DNA from: Syntrophomonas sp. UBA1368
Lineage (GTDB): Bacteria > Bacillota > Syntrophomonadia > Syntrophomonadales > Syntrophomonadaceae
DNA: 36,587 nt
NCBI GenBank assembly: GCA_002305965.1
Contig: DBRM01000068.1
Location: 1-36,587 of the forward strand
Reading direction: 5' to 3'
Shown piece by piece: positions 16,493 through 24,276 of the stretch. Under the pieces are notes generated by a model that was not told the origin of the DNA, ran no database searches, and worked only from the letters and a program-made list of their open reading frames with translations. The translations under genes and the position numbers were made by a program. The stretch's first letter is position 1. Each line of letters opens with the position of its first letter.

Positions 16493-17479
16493 TTAATCCA
16501 ATTTCAATTTAATACGGTTATCCTTAAATAAAGGTTTACGGTTTAAATCATGATGGGCTTCGATATGACGTATAGTTCCCGAAGTGCTTCTCATCACAAT
16601 GGTTTGTGTTACAGCCCGACGTTTGTAATATCTTACTTCTTTTAATAAGAATGAGTTGGTTATGCCTGTAGCAACAAAAATAACATCATCAGACTGGACC
16701 AGTTCGTCTATGGTAAAGATTTTATTGATATCGGTAATGCCCATTTCCTTGCATCTTTTAATTTCACTGTCATCTTCAGGCCATAATCGCGCCTGAAAAT
16801 CACCGCCCAAACATTTCATAGCTGCAGCCGTAATCACTCCTTCAGGAGCTCCGCCAATTCCCATCAAGATATCAGCCCCATTATCAGCATATCCGGCAGC
16901 AACTGCAGGTGATACATCTCCATCTGTGATCAGCTTGATTCTGGCACCCGCCCGGCGTATTTCCTCGATAATCTGCTGATGACGAGGCCGATCCAGAATA
17001 ACAACCGTTACTTCGCTGATGAGTTTACCCAAAGCTTTAGCTACTTGGTGCAGATTTTCCTTTACCGGTGCATCTAAAAAAACACGCCCCTTACATTCGC
17101 TGCCTACAGCTATTTTGTTCATATACATATCCGGAGCATGTAAAAGTTTTCCCCTTGGTGCAACAGCCAAAACAGCTATCGCTCCGTCACGCCCGCCGGC
17201 TACATTATTGGTGCCTTCCACCGGATCCACTGCTATATCCACTTGTGGTGCGACCCCAATTCCAACTTTTTCGCCAATATATAACATTGGCGCCTCATCC
17301 ATTTCCCCTTCTCCAATTACAACAATGCCGTCAACCGATACCGTATCAAACATTGCTCGCATAGCCATCACTGCTGCATCATCAGTGGCATCTTTGTCAC
17401 CCTTGCCGACCCAGCAGGCCGCTGCCAAAGCTGCTGATTCTGTTACTCTTGCAAATTCCAGTGCTAACTCCCTTTCCAA
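16493..17479 (-). CDS. glpX: Fructose-1,6-bisphosphatase class II
   Basis: 328 residues from TTG at 17477-17479, which has GGGAGG eight bases upstream inside the end of fsa; a 14-codon longer frame would overlap fsa without a site. Gluconeogenic phosphatase using Mn/Mg. Visible metal and substrate motifs: WVGKGDKDATDDAAV, GEGEMDEAPMLY and DPVEGTNN (residues 85-92). Follows the transaldolase gene, as glpX follows tal (and murA) in B. subtilis. Confidence 0.96.
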   Translation of the reverse strand: MERELALEFARVTESAALAAACWVGKGDKDATDDAAVMAMRAMFDTVSVDGIVVIGEGEMDEAPMLYIGEKVGIGVAPQVDIAVDPVEGTNNVAGGRDGAIAVLAVAPRGKLLHAPDMYMNKIAVGSECKGRVFLDAPVKENLHQVAKALGKLISEVTVVILDRPRHQQIIEEIRRAGARIKLITDGDVSPAVAAGYADNGADILMGIGGAPEGVITAAAMKCLGGDFQARLWPEDDSEIKRCKEMGITDINKIFTIDELVQSDDVIFVATGITNSFLLKEVRYYKRRAVTQTIVMRSTSGTIRHIEAHHDLNRKPLFKDNRIKLKLD

Positions 17480-17498
17480 CTTCAAGACCTCCCATAAT

Positions 17499-18140
17499 CT
17501 AAATAGATTGTTTCCAATCACTCAAAAATTTTTCAATACCAGCATCTGTCATCGGATGTTGTATCATCTGCATAATCACTTTATAGGGAATCGTAGCAAT
17601 ATGAGAACCTATTTTAGCAGCTTGTGTCACGTGCATCGGATGTCTGATACTAGCTGCTATAATTTCAGTATCGATCATATATTGATCAAAGATAGAAACG
17701 ATATCCTCCAGCAATTTCATCCCATCATTACCGTTATCATCGACACGGCCAATAAACGGACTAACATAACCTGCGCCAGCCCGGGCAGCCAGCAATGCCT
17801 GGTTAGCTGAAAAAATCAGTGTTGCATTAGTGGCAATTTCTTTTTGATTCAGAATCGAGATGGCCTGCAAACCGTTGGCGGTTAAAGGGATTTTTATCAC
17901 TACATTAGGATGGATGTCGGCCAGCTTTTCAGCTTCCTGAAGCATGTCCCGCAGTTCAAGGGAAATAACCTCAGCACTAATAGGACCATCAACGATAGCT
18001 GCAATTTCTCTTATCACCTGATGATAATCCCGTTTTTCTTTTGCCACTAGAGAAGGGTTGGTTGTAACTCCATGTAAAAAGCCCATCCGGTTAATTTCTT
18101 GGATCTCTTCTATATTAGCAGAATCAATAAAAATGCGCAA
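17499..18140 (-). CDS. fsa: Transaldolase / fructose-6-phosphate aldolase family
   Basis: 213 residues, the short class common in Firmicutes (TalC/FSA/YwjH). The Schiff-base lysine is K83 in VVIKIPLT; the GVTTNPSL and ATLIFSANQALLAA motifs and VSPFIGRVDD are intact. Short-type enzymes can be either true transaldolases or F6P aldolases and the two are hard to separate by eye; co-location with glpX suggests a role in the pentose phosphate shunt. TTG start with GGAG upstream. Confidence 0.93.
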   Translation of the reverse strand: MRIFIDSANIEEIQEINRMGFLHGVTTNPSLVAKEKRDYHQVIREIAAIVDGPISAEVISLELRDMLQEAEKLADIHPNVVIKIPLTANGLQAISILNQKEIATNATLIFSANQALLAARAGAGYVSPFIGRVDDNGNDGMKLLEDIVSIFDQYMIDTEIIAASIRHPMHVTQAAKIGSHIATIPYKVIMQMIQHPMTDAGIEKFLSDWKQSI

Positions 18141-18242
18141 AATATCATCTCCTTAGAAATAATCTTTTAATAATTATAGAATTATTATAAAGAGTAATTT
18201 TTTATTCTGACAGGTTATCGGTTACTTTTATTTATTATATTT

Positions 18243-18599
18243 TCAGGCAATGGCGAACTTAACCATATCTTTCAACTGATCAATCGCAAAAGGTTTAATA
18301 ATACATCGCTCAATGCCGACTTCTTTAGCTGCTTCTCTTACTTCCGTTTTGGCGTCAGCAGTCATTAATATGACTGGGATAGTGCTGTCCTGTAAGATCC
18401 TTTTTGCTGTCTCCAAACCATTCAAACCAGGCATTCTCATATCCATTATGATTAAATCAATTTTTTGTTCCTGGGTGGCATGAATAGCTGACAATCCATC
18501 TCCAACTGTAATTACCTGACATCCTTCCTCCTCCAAAAGGCTTTTAAGCAGGCTTCTGATTCCCTTTTGATCATCCACAACCAAGATTTTTTTTGTCAC
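18243..18599 (-). CDS. spo0F: Spo0F-like single-domain response regulator
   Basis: 118-residue receiver with no output domain. Acid pocket D9-D10 (VVDDQKGIR), phosphoacceptor D53 (IIMDMRMPG), T80 (LMTA) and K102 (IIKPF). The DDQxGIRxLL stretch resembles Spo0F closely and the position between pyrG and fsa/glpX/rho is the B. subtilis spo0F site, so it likely relays phosphate in sporulation control. GTG at 18597-18599 chosen with GAGAGG ten bases upstream; an ATG seven codons earlier is the alternative. Confidence 0.85.
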   Translation of the reverse strand: MTKKILVVDDQKGIRSLLKSLLEEEGCQVITVGDGLSAIHATQEQKIDLIIMDMRMPGLNGLETAKRILQDSTIPVILMTADAKTEVREAAKEVGIERCIIKPFAIDQLKDMVKFAIA

Positions 18600-18678
18600 G
18601 TTGATTAAACCTCTCACCATTATTTTCCATTTATTCGCCTCAGTTTTAAAAATTTCCTCTTTTCGGTAAAATTTAATT

Positions 18679-19260
18679 TCATAATAAAGAAATAGAATAA
18701 GTAAAAATTAGAACTGTAAAAAGAGTCATTATGAAAGCCAAAATTAACATAGGAGCAAAATACACAACCAATGCCTGGCCGGTACTTAAATCCAAAGAAG
18801 CCCGAACCGCTATGACCTGTAATACCAATACCCAAAATATGATTATTGAATTAATAATGGCCCCCAACCAATCCAAACCCAAAATCGTTGTGGCGTATTG
18901 CAGCACAGATCCTAATAAGCCAGGTATTACGGCGAAAGATAATGTTGACAGCAACCCCAGGCTGTTGCCGCGTTTATAGGCAATTTCGCTGAATAGAGAG
19001 AAGAAACCAGCGCTTAAGAATAATACCATCAGAGAAAAAACGATGACAACCAGGCCAAATAGCCATAAATATTGTGCCGGCAAACGTAATGCTTCTTCTA
19101 TGGGTCTTAATGCCAATGCTCCCTGATTGATTATCATTATACAAGTTAAAACAGCTACATACAGGATCAAGCTTAATCCCCAGGGTTTTTCAGCCGCTAA
19201 TTTCTGCATTGCCAAATGAGGATGAAAAATTGTATTCCAGAGAAGCTCGGTCAAATTCAA
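18679..19260 (-). CDS. Yip1-domain membrane protein
   Basis: 193 residues, about five hydrophobic helices, starting with the soluble NTIFHPHLAMQKLAAEKPWG stretch typical of bacterial Yip1/DUF1282 proteins. Function unknown; many members sit by envelope or stress genes. TTG start with GGAGGGG nearby, 12 nt after sppA, so co-transcribed with sppA and alr. Confidence 0.75.
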   Translation of the reverse strand: MNLTELLWNTIFHPHLAMQKLAAEKPWGLSLILYVAVLTCIMIINQGALALRPIEEALRLPAQYLWLFGLVVIVFSLMVLFLSAGFFSLFSEIAYKRGNSLGLLSTLSFAVIPGLLGSVLQYATTILGLDWLGAIINSIIIFWVLVLQVIAVRASLDLSTGQALVVYFAPMLILAFIMTLFTVLIFTYSISLL

Positions 19261-19272
19261 TATTTCCCCTCC

Positions 19273-20169
19273 CTACTTCAATTGCATCAGTTCCTGCGTT
19301 TTAATTATCTCCGGCGCTTTGACCTGCAGCATAAAGCGATCAAAAAAGCTCTGTGAACTTATGACTTCCACTTTGGTTCCCTCAGGCAATCCTGCCATTT
19401 CTTCTGCAATTCTGATGGCATCATAGTAATTCCCCAGACTATCTACTAATCCTAATTCCAACGCCTGTTTGCCCGTCAGAACACGTCCATCAGCTATCTC
19501 CCGAAGCTTTTCCTCGCTTATCTTGCCTTGTCTTCCGTTTAATACCTGGGTAAAAAACTGCTGGTAATTATCGGCAATCATTTCATCAAACAACTTTCTT
19601 TCTTCTTCTGTTACAGGTCTGGTGGACGAACCCATGTCTTTAAACTCGCCACTCTTGAAAGTAATACTACCTATGCCAATTTTCTCGTACAGCCCCTGTA
19701 AGTTGGTTAATTCCATAATTACTCCTATACTTCCCGTAAGCGTTCCTGCATTTGCCACCAAATGGTTAGTGCTGCAGGCGATCCAATAGCCGCCGGAAGC
19801 ACAGGTATCACTCATAGAGGTAACTATTGGTTTCCCGCTTTTTCGTAATCTATCCAATTCAATGGCGATTTCCTGGGATGCTGCTGTTGTCCCCCCTGGA
19901 GAATTTACCCTTAAAACTACGGCTTTTATATCTTTTCGCTCTGCTGCCTGGCGGATGTTTTCCATGATCTGTCTGGAAGAAGCCCCCGTTGTTCCACTCA
20001 ATAGAGTAGATGTCGCATCACCTGCAATGACACCGTTAACTTCGATTACACCAATGACCCCATTGCCTTCCATGCTGGCAGGAGAAGGGGTCATTATTTT
20101 ACCTAAGGACATCCCCGTAACCAAAAGCACAATTGCGGCTATTATAAAAATAAATATCTTTTTCCCCAT
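19273..20169 (-). CDS. sppA: Signal peptide peptidase SppA (S49 family)
   Basis: 298 residues, short Gram-positive type. One N-terminal membrane helix (5-22), then the protease domain. The catalytic dyad is S125 (TCASGGYWIA) and K177 (KSGEFKDMGS); their 52-residue spacing equals that of the B. subtilis pair. The RVNSPGGTT loop is present. It degrades cleaved signal peptides in the membrane. ATG start, with its GGAGGT site formed by the last codons of alr four bases upstream. Confidence 0.95.
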   Translation of the reverse strand: MGKKIFIFIIAAIVLLVTGMSLGKIMTPSPASMEGNGVIGVIEVNGVIAGDATSTLLSGTTGASSRQIMENIRQAAERKDIKAVVLRVNSPGGTTAASQEIAIELDRLRKSGKPIVTSMSDTCASGGYWIACSTNHLVANAGTLTGSIGVIMELTNLQGLYEKIGIGSITFKSGEFKDMGSSTRPVTEEERKLFDEMIADNYQQFFTQVLNGRQGKISEEKLREIADGRVLTGKQALELGLVDSLGNYYDAIRIAEEMAGLPEGTKVEVISSQSFFDRFMLQVKAPEIIKTQELMQLK

Positions 20170-20173
20170 CTAT

Positions 20174-21364
20174 TTAAACCTCCTGTGAAACATATTCGTT
20201 GGAAAAAGGATTATTTTCTGATTTGAACGCCTCCTCTTCATGGATATATATATGGGGGATATTTTTTCCTGCCAGTGTTTTACGCACCGGTAATTCTACT
20301 TCATCCCCTGCCCGGACAGGAAAATCATCCGGAAGCTCAACCAAACAATTCTGCATAAATACTTTACCGCGCAGAGGGAAATTTGCTCCCTTTATTTTCA
20401 CTTGCGGTGCAAACCTTTTCACTCCAAGGTAACCAAGCAATTGTTTTATTAGAAGTTTTAACATATCCAGGAAACCGGTGGGCGGGTTTTGTACGGCCAG
20501 TGCCAGGCCATCTACATATCCTACCGGTACAACGGCAATCTGTGCGGGATGCTTGAGGCGATAAGTGCGATAATAACCAAGATAACTGCCTTTTTCCTTA
20601 TGATATACCGCAACAATCCTGCTTTTGAATCGATACGGGTCCTGCAGTTCCAATGCAGTATCAAAAGTCCCGGCGGGATATTGCCCAGTCAGCAAGGTAC
20701 CAATTCTTACCGCCTGTAATAACATATGAGGGTACTTTAAGAATACAGAACTATTCGCACAATGTTTTAAAGAAAAATGATATCCTTCTTCCTCCAGGCA
20801 GGTTATCGTTTTGATAAATATCCTGAACTGCTGATTGGTATATTTTTCACTCCTGGCTGCATCAGCCATATGTGTATATATCCCTTCTATCTCGATGAAA
20901 GGATTCTCATTGAATGTCTGGCAAATTTGGTGTGCTTCCTTTGTGTTAAGGCCAAACCTTCCCAGACCGGTGTCAATCTTAAGGTGTATTTTTCCTTGAA
21001 TTCTCGTGTTCCTGCTGACCTGATCCAATTCCAGGCTTTCAGACACAGAAGCGATCGTTATGGTTATGTTTTGCTCAAGGGCCTTTTGATACTGTTCGGC
21101 GACGGTCAAAGGACTAAAAACCATGATTTGTTTATCTATACCTGCTTCTCTTAAAGCCAGCGCTTCCTCCAAATAAGTAACCGCTAAAAAATCAACCCCG
21201 TTGGCACAAAGCAATTGGGCCGTTTTAACGGCACCATGACCATAAGCATCAGCTTTTATCACAGCAATCAGTTTTACGCCAACCGGCAAATGACTTCTCA
21301 CTGCATTTAAATTATGTAAGGTTTTCGCCAGATCAATTTCCAGCCACTTATCTATCTGATACAA
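20174..21364 (-). CDS. Alanine racemase-like PLP protein, atypical C-terminal domain
   Basis: 396 residues, fold type III. The PLP lysine K37 (VIKADAYGHG), R136 (DTGLGRFG), R220 (AVRIG) and the likely second base Y264 (LGYYRTY) are in place, so racemisation is possible. Differences from standard Alr: the usual MDQ is M337-Q-N; about 25 extra residues follow GYVDG; LYG after R220 is LTG; and the normal NYE...RVPR tail is replaced by a short KNIPHIYIHEEE end. TTG start with only a weak site. It lies 20 nt after the FemAB gene and 4 nt before sppA. Either a divergent Alr or a racemase for another amino acid. Confidence 0.8.
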   Translation of the reverse strand: MYQIDKWLEIDLAKTLHNLNAVRSHLPVGVKLIAVIKADAYGHGAVKTAQLLCANGVDFLAVTYLEEALALREAGIDKQIMVFSPLTVAEQYQKALEQNITITIASVSESLELDQVSRNTRIQGKIHLKIDTGLGRFGLNTKEAHQICQTFNENPFIEIEGIYTHMADAARSEKYTNQQFRIFIKTITCLEEEGYHFSLKHCANSSVFLKYPHMLLQAVRIGTLLTGQYPAGTFDTALELQDPYRFKSRIVAVYHKEKGSYLGYYRTYRLKHPAQIAVVPVGYVDGLALAVQNPPTGFLDMLKLLIKQLLGYLGVKRFAPQVKIKGANFPLRGKVFMQNCLVELPDDFPVRAGDEVELPVRKTLAGKNIPHIYIHEEEAFKSENNPFSNEYVSQEV

Positions 21365-21384
21365 TTCCTTCGCCTGCCTGACGC

Positions 21385-22449
21385 TTATTTTTTTATGGAG
21401 CGGCTTATTTTTTGGTATAAAGGCAAAACTTTATTCCACAAGAGGTAAAAAAATGGTGAATATACCTTGTCCATTTCCCCCATAAACTCTGTTAGTTCAC
21501 CGCCAAAACCTTTTTTGAACCGATACAATCCGTACAAAGGATTATTCTCATCCATATCACCGGAAACGCCGCGAAAATCATACAACGTGCAACCTTGCTT
21601 GCGTGCCCATTTGATCATTTCCCACTGAATCAGGTAATTGGGCATGACATTGCGGTCTTCGTTGCTGGATGCGCCGTAAAGGTACCAAAATTTTGTACCC
21701 AATATTAATCCCAACGTGGCCGAAATCACTCGGCCTTCATATTCAGCTAAAAATATTTGGGCATAATTTTGGCTGACCATATAGTCCCATATCCATTCAA
21801 AATATTGATAATCGCGCACTAAAAAATGATCCCGCTTAGCAGTTTCCTGTAAGATGGTATAAAAGATCTTCAAATCTTCTTTGTTTTGAGCTTCCCTAAT
21901 AACTACACCTTTTCGCCCTGCAAGTTTAATATTATATCTCCACTTCTGATGCATATTGCTCAATAAAGCTATTTCAGAAGGAGTTATATCAAGGCGAAAA
22001 ACGAATTTTGGCTGCACCCCCTCAAAATCCAATCCCGTCTCATTTAATTTGAATCCACAATTAGCAAGTATTTGCCTGAATCTATGGTTATCGACCTTTA
22101 CTGCCGGATCGATCTTCAGGAAGATCGCCCCATGGTTTTTGGCGATACGGCGGGTGCTGCTGATCAAAACCTGACACAGTTCCTCATCTTCCAAATCAAC
22201 TACTGGTCCGCGCGGAGCGTAAAATATACTTTTTTTGATTCCTGGAATCGGAAGCCGCCGTTTTAGAATCAGCATCGAAGCCTGGATAGTTCCATCCTTC
22301 TCCACCACCAGGGGCAGAGGTTCCCATCCCATACCTGCTTTCACCATTCCCCATTCCCATAATTGCAGGAAATGGCCCTGCGAATGTTTCGAAACAAATT
22401 GATTATAATATGCTTTCTCGTTTATATCTAATATCCGCGTAGTATACAT
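21385..22449 (-). CDS. FemAB family peptidoglycan aminoacyltransferase
   Basis: 354 residues with the double GNAT-like fold of Fem ligases, which add amino acids from aminoacyl-tRNA to lipid II or peptidoglycan side chains. Typical pieces: SHSQ-like KHSQGHFLQLWEWG at the start, FYAPRGPVVD, MHQKWRYNIKLAGRKGV, WYLYGASS, PNYLIQWEMIKWARKQG and YDFRGVSGD, then GLYRFKKGFGGEL. The Fem coiled-coil arm is absent, as in many non-staphylococcal members. ATG start with GGAG. Followed at once by the racemase-like gene, suggesting a joint cell-wall task. Confidence 0.87.
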   Translation of the reverse strand: MYTTRILDINEKAYYNQFVSKHSQGHFLQLWEWGMVKAGMGWEPLPLVVEKDGTIQASMLILKRRLPIPGIKKSIFYAPRGPVVDLEDEELCQVLISSTRRIAKNHGAIFLKIDPAVKVDNHRFRQILANCGFKLNETGLDFEGVQPKFVFRLDITPSEIALLSNMHQKWRYNIKLAGRKGVVIREAQNKEDLKIFYTILQETAKRDHFLVRDYQYFEWIWDYMVSQNYAQIFLAEYEGRVISATLGLILGTKFWYLYGASSNEDRNVMPNYLIQWEMIKWARKQGCTLYDFRGVSGDMDENNPLYGLYRFKKGFGGELTEFMGEMDKVYSPFFYLLWNKVLPLYQKISRSIKK

Positions 22450-22754
22450 AGACTGCTCCTTTATAATTTCTTTAAACAGTTTGCGTAATGCTGGGTCGGC
22501 ATATCCTTAGTAATTTCTCCACTTATGAATAACATGCCTTTAATTTATCTACGTTTTTTTATTTTTTATCCAGAGCAAGTATTGCTCCAACAAATTTTGA
22601 GAATATTTTTAATTTTACTACTTATTTCTCCATAAAAGGACTTTCCTTTTCTTGTTCGAATATTCAAAATGTAAATATTTTTGAAACTTCACTTTGAGGG
22701 GAGTGAAGTTTAGTGCTCTGTATGAAAAAGAAACAATAATGGGGGGGAAGAAAT
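22450..22754. other. Divergent intergenic region upstream of the first CoA-transferase
   Basis: 305 bp between the leftward FemAB gene and the rightward CoA-transferase; AT-rich, no gene. It contains GAATATTC at 22658-22665, a core repeated ahead of the second CoA-transferase, and a perfect 10-base inverted repeat at 22684-22711. A weak TTGTTC/TATTTT pair (22652-22681, 18-base spacing) could be a promoter. Nothing else is recognised. Confidence 0.5.
22684..22711 (+). promoter_or_regulatory. 10-base inverted repeat in the first CoA-transferase leader
   Basis: AAACTTCACT (22684-22693) and AGTGAAGTTT (22702-22711) are perfectly complementary around the loop TTGAGGGG. There is no U-run, so it is not a terminator; it ends 43 bases before the TTG start. 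It may be a repressor operator or an RNA hairpin. Confidence 0.5.
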
Positions 22755-24122
22755 TTGAGAACTTATGCAGAGGAATATAAGAGAAAACTGATTTCTGCCG
22801 ATGAAGCAGCCCAACTGGTTACTTCGAACTCAATCATTGATTATGGAATGTTCGCAACGAAACCGGTCGATTTTGATGTAGCGCTGGGCAAAAGAGCCGG
22901 TGATGGTCTTCAAAATGTAGCCATTCGCGGTACCGGATCTGTATTACCTATTCCGGAAGTAATAAAAAGTGACCCTGAACAAAAAACTTTCCAATACTTC
23001 TCATGGTATTATACTATGTTGGACCGTAAAGCTGGAGATATTGGCCTTGTTGCCCATAATCCTTTTAATTATCACGAAGCAACTCTTTTAGCCTATGACC
23101 CGTCTTTTAGACATATTTGGCCTAGTGTTTGGTGTGCCCAAACTACCCCAATGGATAAACATGGTTGTTTTAATTTTGGTCTGGGCAATTCCCACAGCCG
23201 CGGACTGGCACTCAACAGTAAAATCGCCATCGTGGAAGTTAATGAGAATTTACCGCTTTGCCTGGGAGGAAACGATGAATATGTGCATATCAGTGAAATA
23301 GACTATATAATTGAAGGTTCAAACTCACCTATATTCGCCTTACCAGCCATGCCTGATCCAACCCCTGAGGAAAGGAAAATAGCCGAGTATATTGTGGAGG
23401 AAATTGTAGACGGAGCCTGCGTTCAGTTGGGAATTGGTGCGATGCCAAATCTGATTGGCAATATGATCGCTGAATCTGATCTAAAGGACTTGGGTCTGCA
23501 GAGCGAAATGTTCTGTGATGCCTTTGTATCTATGTATGAAGCCGGCAAAGTAACCAATGCCAAAAAAGCCTATGATATAAATAAGACTACTTATGCTTTT
23601 TGTCTGGGAACGCAGGATACCTATGAGTTTGTTGACGGGAATCCCCGTTTAGCTTCCTGTAATGTTAATTATACCAATGATCCGAGCCGGGTGGCCATGC
23701 ACGACAATATGATCGCCATCAATAATATTCTGGAAGTCGATCTGCTATCCCAGGTATGTTCAGAAACTTCGGGACTGCGTCAAATATCAGGTACCGGCGG
23801 ACAACTTGATTTTGTAATCGGTGCTTTCCATTCAAAAGGTGGGAAAGCGTTTTTGGCCTTTTCTTCCACCTTTAAGGACAAAGAAGGGAAGGTACACTCC
23901 CGAATCAAACCTATGCTGACCACAGGTGCAGCCGTAACAGTCCCCCGTACACAGGTACAATATCTGGTAACCGAATACGGCAAGGTCAATCTCAAGGCTA
24001 TGTCAACCTGGGGCAGAGCGGAATCATTAATTAATATCGCCCATCCTGATTTCCGCGAAGAACTTATTCAAGCTGCCAAGGATATGAAAATTTGGTCACG
24101 TACCAACCGCATTCCGTTTTAA
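22755..24122 (+). CDS. Acetyl-CoA hydrolase/transferase family CoA-transferase 1 (butyryl- or 4-hydroxybutyryl-CoA:acetate type)
   Basis: 455 residues. Family I CoA-transferase that moves CoA between acyl-CoA and acetate through a glutamyl-CoA thioester. The likely catalytic residue is E251 in LGLQSEMF, and the CoA-binding glycine loop is SGTGGQLDFVIGA. QLGIGAMPN and VPRTQVQYLVTEYG are family landmarks. TTG start after a run of seven G. In Clostridia such enzymes activate or release butyrate, crotonate or 4-hydroxybutyrate; the exact acyl group cannot be read from sequence. It has its own terminator and is about 84 percent identical to the next gene. Confidence 0.88.
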   Translation: MRTYAEEYKRKLISADEAAQLVTSNSIIDYGMFATKPVDFDVALGKRAGDGLQNVAIRGTGSVLPIPEVIKSDPEQKTFQYFSWYYTMLDRKAGDIGLVAHNPFNYHEATLLAYDPSFRHIWPSVWCAQTTPMDKHGCFNFGLGNSHSRGLALNSKIAIVEVNENLPLCLGGNDEYVHISEIDYIIEGSNSPIFALPAMPDPTPEERKIAEYIVEEIVDGACVQLGIGAMPNLIGNMIAESDLKDLGLQSEMFCDAFVSMYEAGKVTNAKKAYDINKTTYAFCLGTQDTYEFVDGNPRLASCNVNYTNDPSRVAMHDNMIAINNILEVDLLSQVCSETSGLRQISGTGGQLDFVIGAFHSKGGKAFLAFSSTFKDKEGKVHSRIKPMLTTGAAVTVPRTQVQYLVTEYGKVNLKAMSTWGRAESLINIAHPDFREELIQAAKDMKIWSRTNRIPF

Positions 24123-24150
24123 TCTATTAAATAATCAAATACTTCTTCTG

Positions 24151-24186
24151 AAGGAGATACCATTCAGGTATCTCCTTATTTTTATT
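24151..24186 (+). terminator. Intrinsic terminator after CoA-transferase 1
   Basis: Perfect 11-pair stem (24151-24161 with 24167-24177), loop ATTCA, followed by ATTTTTATT. Begins 28 nt after the stop. It separates the two paralogs into distinct transcripts. Confidence 0.88.
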
Positions 24187-24209
24187 AATTTTGGTACAAA
24201 AAAAGGATA

Positions 24210-24238
24210 TTGAGCATTATATTAGAATATTCTAATAT
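24210..24238 (+). promoter_or_regulatory. Promoter of CoA-transferase 2 overlapped by a 20-base perfect palindrome
   Basis: TTGAGC (24210-24215), 17 bases, TAATAT (24233-24238). The spacer and -10 are covered by the perfect palindrome ATATTAGAAT/ATTCTAATAT (24219-24238), the arrangement expected for a repressor operator. Its centre GAATATTC also occurs upstream of CoA-transferase 1 at 22658-22665. Confidence 0.55.
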
Positions 24239-24276
24239 GTCTAAATATATTGAAATTTATTTGGGGGGGATTTTTG

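Noticed and set aside
17019..17810. 263-residue plus-strand open frame
   Set aside because: It lies antisense to glpX and fsa, is Ser/Pro/Thr-rich with no ribosome site or recognisable domain, and reflects the codon use of those genes.
18141..18242. AT-rich stem TAATAATT/AATTATTA between spo0F and fsa
   Set aside because: Only A-T pairs, no U-run beyond background; could arise by chance in AT-rich DNA.
18620..18678. 20-codon frame MKLNFTEKRKFLKLRRINGK before spo0F
   Set aside because: No ribosome site before its ATG.
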